The notes under the pieces were generated by a model. That model had not been told where the DNA came from, ran no database searches, and was given only the letters and a program-made list of their open reading frames with translations. This document shows, one piece after another, positions 58,881 through 64,000 of a stretch of DNA of 64,000 nucleotides. This DNA is from Irpex lacteus (lineage: Eukaryota; Basidiomycota; Agaricomycetes; Polyporales; Irpicaceae): contig MQVO02000001.1 of assembly GCA_001986395.2 (NCBI GenBank), forward strand, positions 868,001 through 932,000. The letters are read 5' to 3'. Position 1 is the stretch's first letter; every line of letters begins with the position of its first letter. The translations under genes were made by a program, and so were the position numbers.

Positions 58881-60498
58881 TGCGAGGTGAAGTGCAGAAG
58901 CTGTAAAGTTGTGAAGGAACGGAAGAGAGTGCGGGTTCGTAAATAAACGATTGGGACCTGCAGATGCCAAGGTCGGAAGAACAGCATTTAGACATATGAG
59001 GAAGTAGCGGCATGACGAGATCGGAGGCTTCGGACGTACCTTACGGGCTTTGCGTGGAGATAAACAAAGATAAACGTGCGCGCACGCGCATCTCTGTGAC
59101 GGTTACCACTGGAATGGACGATGATCGAGCTAGCATGAAGGGTTCATGCCGGCTCGCCTTCCTTTGGGCGAAAGGTACGGTGAAGTCAGCATATATCAAC
59201 TGTATATGAAGCCGAATCGTGCTGTCGCCAGGCACTAGCCAGGCACAGGACGAGTTGACAAAGGTCGAGAAGCTGTCGAGGAAGATGAGGAAAGAGCATT
59301 GAGATATAAGCAGTTCCTGGAGCGGTTGTTGTTGACTGGTTGACTTACCACTGCTTAAGTACTTACTTACTACTCGTCAACAGCTGGTCAATGCCGCCGG
59401 CGATTTCAGTTCATAACATATAGCCCGCCGGCTCGCTCCGTGCTCAGTGTATAGTATCATCAACGACGGTATGGGAGGATTGCACACATTCGCGTGCTTG
59501 CGATCGTTGACTTGCATGACACTCAGGAGGCGGAAGACGTCAGCATGGCGATGCTGTCATTTCAGGAGGAATATTTTATCAAGAGCAGCGTATGCCGGGA
59601 AGACCAGGGCAATGGAGACGATCCGTCCTCGTCGACAAGCTTGCAGGTAGTGTTGTCTAGAACGTTGCCTCCCTCATGGTCCAGCATGATCCTCATGGAA
59701 TAAGGCGCATCATCGGTGCATCTCCTTACACCTCCAGATCGAAACATGTAAATGATCGTGTGGTCACGACAAGAAAGCTGCGGCAAAATATTTGCTCGTT
59801 CTGGGAGACGACTGTCGCGAGATATATGCTCGGTGCGACGACACCGAGAACTTGAAATAGAGAGGGTGCAAAACGGCTAAAATCATGCGATCAGAAAGGA
59901 CATCGATGGCACATGCCACAAAAAAGAGCTAGTGCGACCTACAAGAGCTGAGCTGGAGGATAAAATTATGGAGATGTTTCGTGGCGCATGAGCGATGAGT
60001 ATTTATTTGGAATACCCAGGTGAAGGGCAGTAAGAAGAGGAAGAGAGCGTTGTCGGATTTTCAAGTCGTTTCCTTCGGCGGTTATGGCACAAACCGGGTT
60101 AGTACACTCCGCTCTAAAAATGGAAATTTCGAAAGTGCCATCATCGTGGTTCAAAACGAACCGTCATCACATTGACGTTAGGCCTAGGACGTGTTAGGGA
60201 ATATTCTTCGTCGCGTGCTCAATAGCGTTGCACAGCACACAACAAGATTGAGAAGGCGGAGATACGGGGGTGGGTGAATCGTACCGCAAGACCCTGTATG
60301 TCCGATTGCAGTGTGCTGACCCTATCCACAGATTTATCAGCGCTTCTCCAAGGAACATAACTGCATGTCAATCTTCACCCAAACCTCGCCTTCTTATTCT
60401 GTCCATGTAACATCCTGGGGTACATTACTCTCTAACTTCTCTGTACTTGCCTCTCTCTCTCCTTCTCCTCTCCCGTGGGGGTGTGACTGGTCACCGCC
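58881..60498. other. Intergenic, no gene seen
   Basis: About 1.6 kb between divergent genes (small secreted protein and rhodopsin-family gene). A pyrimidine-rich stretch at about 60435-60475 leads into the latter. No coding signal. Confidence 0.45.
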
Positions 60499-62123
60499 AT
60501 GTCCGTCGATCCTCTTATCAAGATAAAAGGTGAGGTCACTGCGCTGAGGGTACGAGAAGCTGAGCATCGTTAACTGTACTCGATAGTGACATCGGCGGTA
60601 TGTTCGTTCGTGGCCATCCTTACTACCGCGGGACGGATGTATCTTCGCCGGGCAAAATATTGGTGGGACGACGCTTGCGCCTTTTTAGCCACAATCTTCT
60701 TGCTCGTTCAGGTGGCAGCTGTTTTCATGCACCTGCATAATCCCCGTAGGCGATATCTCCTCCTGAAACCTACGGGCGATTTAACTGACATATTCTAGAC
60801 GTGATGTCGCGTATGAATCGCATCGCAGCGTATTATATCATGGCCCTTACTTTTTACACTGTCATCTGGTGAGACGATTCGTAGTGTTAAGACAACGGCT
60901 TTATTCTCGTGACTGACGCTTTACACCAGGACTGCGCGTTTATCCATACTATACTCTATCATACGGATAGACCCTAGCCCGACGATGCGAAAGGTATGCA
61001 ACATTTCAACTTATCATCACTGTGGATCGCCTGACACGTTGTCCGCAGATCTTGAATCGTATAGCCGTCGTATTTGTTGTGGTAGAATTAGTGATGTGTG
61101 CCCAACTGTTCTGGGTACGTCTTCTTGCAGTGTCATCTCTCGTTCTTTCTTGAATTTCTCCGGATAGGTGTGCGAACCAGAGCCGTCATGGAAGAATAAG
61201 CCATCACCGCAATGTCCACTGACAAAACAAGTAGCTATATTGCAGCTCGTCAGTGAGTAAACGAAGGAAGATCTCCCCACCTTTTCTAACGATGCTGTGC
61301 GCACACTCGCAGCGGATGTACTAGCGGACTTACTCCTCATTTTGGCGCCCCTTCGACTCCTACGACAACTGTCGACAAAAGACGGCACACGCAGACGACT
61401 TATGATCATTTTTTCAAGCAGTATTGTTACTTCGTGAGTTGGCCTGGTGTTCTGTATAACCTTACGAATTCTGATTTACATAATTTCCTATTATCCCACA
61501 TTCCTCGCTCTTGCACTTCACTGTAATGAATACATCAACCGTGCGGCGATGATAGGATCGTCTCTCTAGTCCATGCCGCCCTGATCTTGACCATTGGTGG
61601 CACAGACGTCGTCATTGCAGCTCTCGTCGAAGACACCTTCTCACTGATCGTCTGCAACATTCCTGTCGTCGTTACCTTCCTCCTCCGCCACAAGTTCAGG
61701 TTCGGAGACTCCGAGGCACGCAGGGGTACAGGCGAGGATGGTACATCAACGTTCGGATGGTGGAAGGCTCGTACTGTGGGTAGTGGCCATTTGACTACGG
61801 GTGGATACGGGGCCAGGAGTGGCATTACTGTGCTAAGGACGGTGGAGAGTGACACTACCATGGACGTGGCTACCATCAATCTCTGGGAGTTGTCGACCAA
61901 TGGTGGTACTCTTAGCTCACGCGATAGGATCGGAGATGTCAGTGGGGTACCTGGGAGGGAAAGAGCCTTCGCGCGGAGCCAGATAGACCGAGTCGATGAA
62001 GAAGAGCTTCAGGATGACAAGAAAGGAGACCATGGTGTCGCTTGGTTGACCCCTGAGACGTTCCATCATCCAAACAAAAAGATGCAGGAGGATAGCGATG
62101 ACAACGAGTCTTATACCAGGTAA
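60499..62123 (+). CDS. Fungal rhodopsin-family seven-helix membrane protein
   Basis: Eight exons: 60499-60529, 60587-60745, 60799-60868, 60930-60993, 61049-61114, 61168-61252, 61313-61433 and 61556-62123 (387 aa). About seven hydrophobic segments occupy the first 260 residues, for example SAVCSFVAILTTAGRMYLRR, WWDDACAFLATIFLLVQVAA, YYIMALTFYTVIWTARLSIL, LNRIAVVFVVVELVMCAQLF, VLADLLLILAPLRLLRQLST and SIVSLVHAALILTIGG. The WWDDACA motif is typical of the fungal rhodopsin-like domain found in integral membrane proteins related to Pth11-type receptors. A hydrophilic C-terminal tail of about 130 residues faces the cytosol in this family. Ligand unknown. The last intron (61434-61555, 122 nt) is long for this genome and might hide a short exon. 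Confidence 0.75.
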
Positions 62124-62461
62124 CTGCGGTTGAAGGCCATGACCCTCGCTACTCGCCGTCTTCGCGGAGGACGCTCGCAACCTCTAGGCTCCAGGATATC
62201 GCATATATCCAGTACATTCGTTTGTATCATGTGTGAAATACGTGGTCACATTGGTAGTATTTTCCATCGGGTTCGGTCTTTACTGTTCAATTTCATCACT
62301 TGTTGTATGCAGTTTGCTTTAACCCTGACCTGTCTGTGTGTACATTTGTTATCCTAGAGCCGGGACAATTTTATGATTACATGCAAACGACCTTTAATTG
62401 TGCTTGAAAAGCTATACGGAAAGCGGAAACAGACGGACACAGGTACGCGAAAAAACGATTA
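62124..62461. other. Convergent 3' region
   Basis: About 340 bp between two convergent stop codons; no gene seen. Confidence 0.4.
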
Positions 62462-64000
62462 TTATTCTACAGACCATGAGTACCAAAAAGGATGAGCAGT
62501 TGAGTTAACATTGCATACAGCTGGCAGTTCCATTCGCGGCGGCCAACCGTTGAAAGGGGGTTCTTCAAACATGACGGAAGGTACAAGCTGTCCAAATCGG
62601 CGATCAACATTTGCTTTCCATGATGCAAAGGCTTCAGATTGCACTTTTCTATCATAAGGTTTATTTTCGAAGCTGTCGAAACTATCCGAATCGTTCCAAC
62701 TATACCTCTCCGGGTCGGCATCGACGCGATCGTCTAGTACAATACGTAGAGTTTTAAACCGGCGAGTTCGTCGACGATTCCGGTCCCCTAGGAACAGAAG
62801 GATAGAGGGTTCGTCGCTGAAGCGTTGAGCGTGTAGCTGTAGTTCCTCCAACGAGCTGAAAAGGCGATGTTCGGTGATGCATTTCAGCCAAAAGGAGATG
62901 TCGCGAACGAGAACAAGCTTCTTCACGTGGGTCATTGCCTTCAACATGTCGGTCCACGCCGAGTCCCTGGTCCCTGCCCAATGGTCAACGATAGGATTCT
63001 GGCCTGACCACAGCCAGAGCTCCCGCACCTCAGGTTGGTGGGAGGCCAGTACTATGCGCTGAAGAAATAGACGAATGTCTGTGTTTCGCACGCGGAAGCT
63101 CGAGTGTCCATCTGTGCCGACGAGGTGGTGGTCCGACCCAAGATAAAGCCTCTCAACTGGGAAGACAGATCGTTTTGGGTCTGGGAAGATAACATTAAAA
63201 CGAAAGGGCCGCAGCCCATGATGGTCTCTCGCGGTGCCTGCAGAAAGAACGAGCTTCTTCTCAACTAGCTCTCCAGCGATACAGCGATTGTCGTCTTCTC
63301 GCCATTCAAGATGTGGGTGCTCGATAGACACTCTTTTTAGGTTAGGCATGGCAATCGGAGTAAGGGCATCGAAGGTGGCCCAGCCACCCGGTGTGCGCAC
63401 CTCGATGTCGCGGAAGACAAGATCCTCCAGACGCCTATTCGATGACAAGAGTGCATGTAAGCCCAGCAGTATATCAGAGTCGAATGATTGGTTTATCATG
63501 ATTAGATGGCGTAGGTTACCGAAGGTCGCCCCACACCAGCCAAGATATCCATGCAGAGACAGAGTACGAAGTCGAGGAACTTGCCAGCCGTTGAAGGGAC
63601 CTAAAGCACGATTTCCGGAGTGAAATGAAGCGTATACCGCAAGTACCTCCAAGGCCTCGGCCTGCGTCGAAAAGTAGGCGAGATGATATGGTTGTTCAAC
63701 ACGTAGCTCACGGATCCGCCAGGTTTGCGAGCCAAGTTCCGTCATGAGAGTCTTTTCGAGATGATCGCCTTCGATAGCTTCTCCTATGTCGACAACAAGA
63801 GGAACAGCCCCAGAGAGTCTAATGCTTCTGGAGATAACGTTGCTTGAGTGATATATAGTATTCTGATAGACCCAGTAAGGTATCTTCCAGATACGAACAT
63901 AGCTCCATAGGGCTGGCGTATGCATAGCGGTCTGTCTCCAATATCGACAGACAGATTGAATGCGGATCCACGGATAGGAGAGATACTGTTCTGACTGGCC
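62462..64000 (-). CDS. F-box/LRR-like protein, 5' end outside window
   Basis: One long exon, at least 512 codons, open to the right edge of the window, so the start lies beyond 64000. At the edge the frame reads YPWIRIQSVCRYWRQTAMHT then PALWSYVRI, which is the usual segment just after an F-box in agaricomycete F-box-like proteins (solvent-exposed C-R-x-W-R followed by PxLWS). Leucine-rich repeat-like units follow (RLRTLSLHGYLGWCGATFGN, MPNLKRVSIEHPHLEW, VRELWLWSG, SLEELQLHAQRF). The F-box itself should lie just upstream. Likely an SCF substrate receptor. An internal Met at 63925 is not the start. Confidence 0.78.
   Translation of the reverse strand, partial: GQSEQYLSYPWIRIQSVCRYWRQTAMHTPALWSYVRIWKIPYWVYQNTIYHSSNVISRSIRLSGAVPLVVDIGEAIEGDHLEKTLMTELGSQTWRIRELRVEQPYHLAYFSTQAEALEVLAVYASFHSGNRALGPFNGWQVPRLRTLSLHGYLGWCGATFGNLRHLIMINQSFDSDILLGLHALLSSNRRLEDLVFRDIEVRTPGGWATFDALTPIAMPNLKRVSIEHPHLEWREDDNRCIAGELVEKKLVLSAGTARDHHGLRPFRFNVIFPDPKRSVFPVERLYLGSDHHLVGTDGHSSFRVRNTDIRLFLQRIVLASHQPEVRELWLWSGQNPIVDHWAGTRDSAWTDMLKAMTHVKKLVLVRDISFWLKCITEHRLFSSLEELQLHAQRFSDEPSILLFLGDRNRRRTRRFKTLRIVLDDRVDADPERYSWNDSDSFDSFENKPYDRKVQSEAFASWKANVDRRFGQLVPSVMFEEPPFNGWPPRMELPAVCNVNSTAHPFWYSWSVE

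Overview
The window is nuclear DNA of a filamentous basidiomycete, most likely a mushroom-forming agaricomycete. Genes are split by many GT-AG introns of about 50-70 nt, third codon positions are C-rich, and upstream regions are pyrimidine-rich. The families present (Zn2Cys6 regulator, WSC protein, I66-type beta-trefoil inhibitor, fungal rhodopsin-like receptor, F-box proteins with an N-terminal Cys motif, TIGR04076 protein) are typical of that group. I rebuilt exon structures by hand from splice signals, frame continuity and known protein families; none is backed by transcript data.

Left part (1-26.8 kb). Housekeeping genes dominate: a UPF0390 protein, complex I subunit NDUFA9, TOM22, a 20-exon Zn2Cys6 transcription factor, SAS10/UTP3, condensin subunit CND1, RPB10 and the histone acetyltransferase RTT109. 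Set among them are likely secondary-metabolism or secreted-protein genes: an AsaB/CmcJ-like oxygenase (copy 1), an O-methyltransferase (OMT1) and a secreted WSC protein.

Middle (26.8-39 kb). This part is gene-poor. It holds a long Pro/Ser-rich coiled-coil protein whose frame breaks at a C run, a small conserved-looking protein, one doubtful ORF, and a gene coding for two tandem beta-trefoil units of peptidase-inhibitor I66 type.

Right part (39-64 kb). TIGR04076 protein, FCF2, COQ5, cullin-1 and a SIKE/FGFR1OP2-like coiled-coil protein come first. Then follow AsaB-like copy 2, an F-box protein, O-methyltransferases OMT2 and OMT3 in tandem, a small secreted protein, a fungal rhodopsin-family membrane protein, and an F-box/LRR-like protein that runs off the right edge.

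The most notable pattern is paralogy across the window. Two modules, AsaB-like and OMT, each occur once on the left (minus strand) and once on the right (plus strand), 30-36 kb apart, and in each case several hundred bases of 5' flank were copied too. The left AsaB-like copy has lost the acidic residue of its HxD iron-binding motif (HxS instead). The right OMT copy carries a roughly 296-bp insertion in its flank that the left copy lacks. The transcription factor uses two 6-nt microexons, one of which supplies a zinc-binding cysteine.
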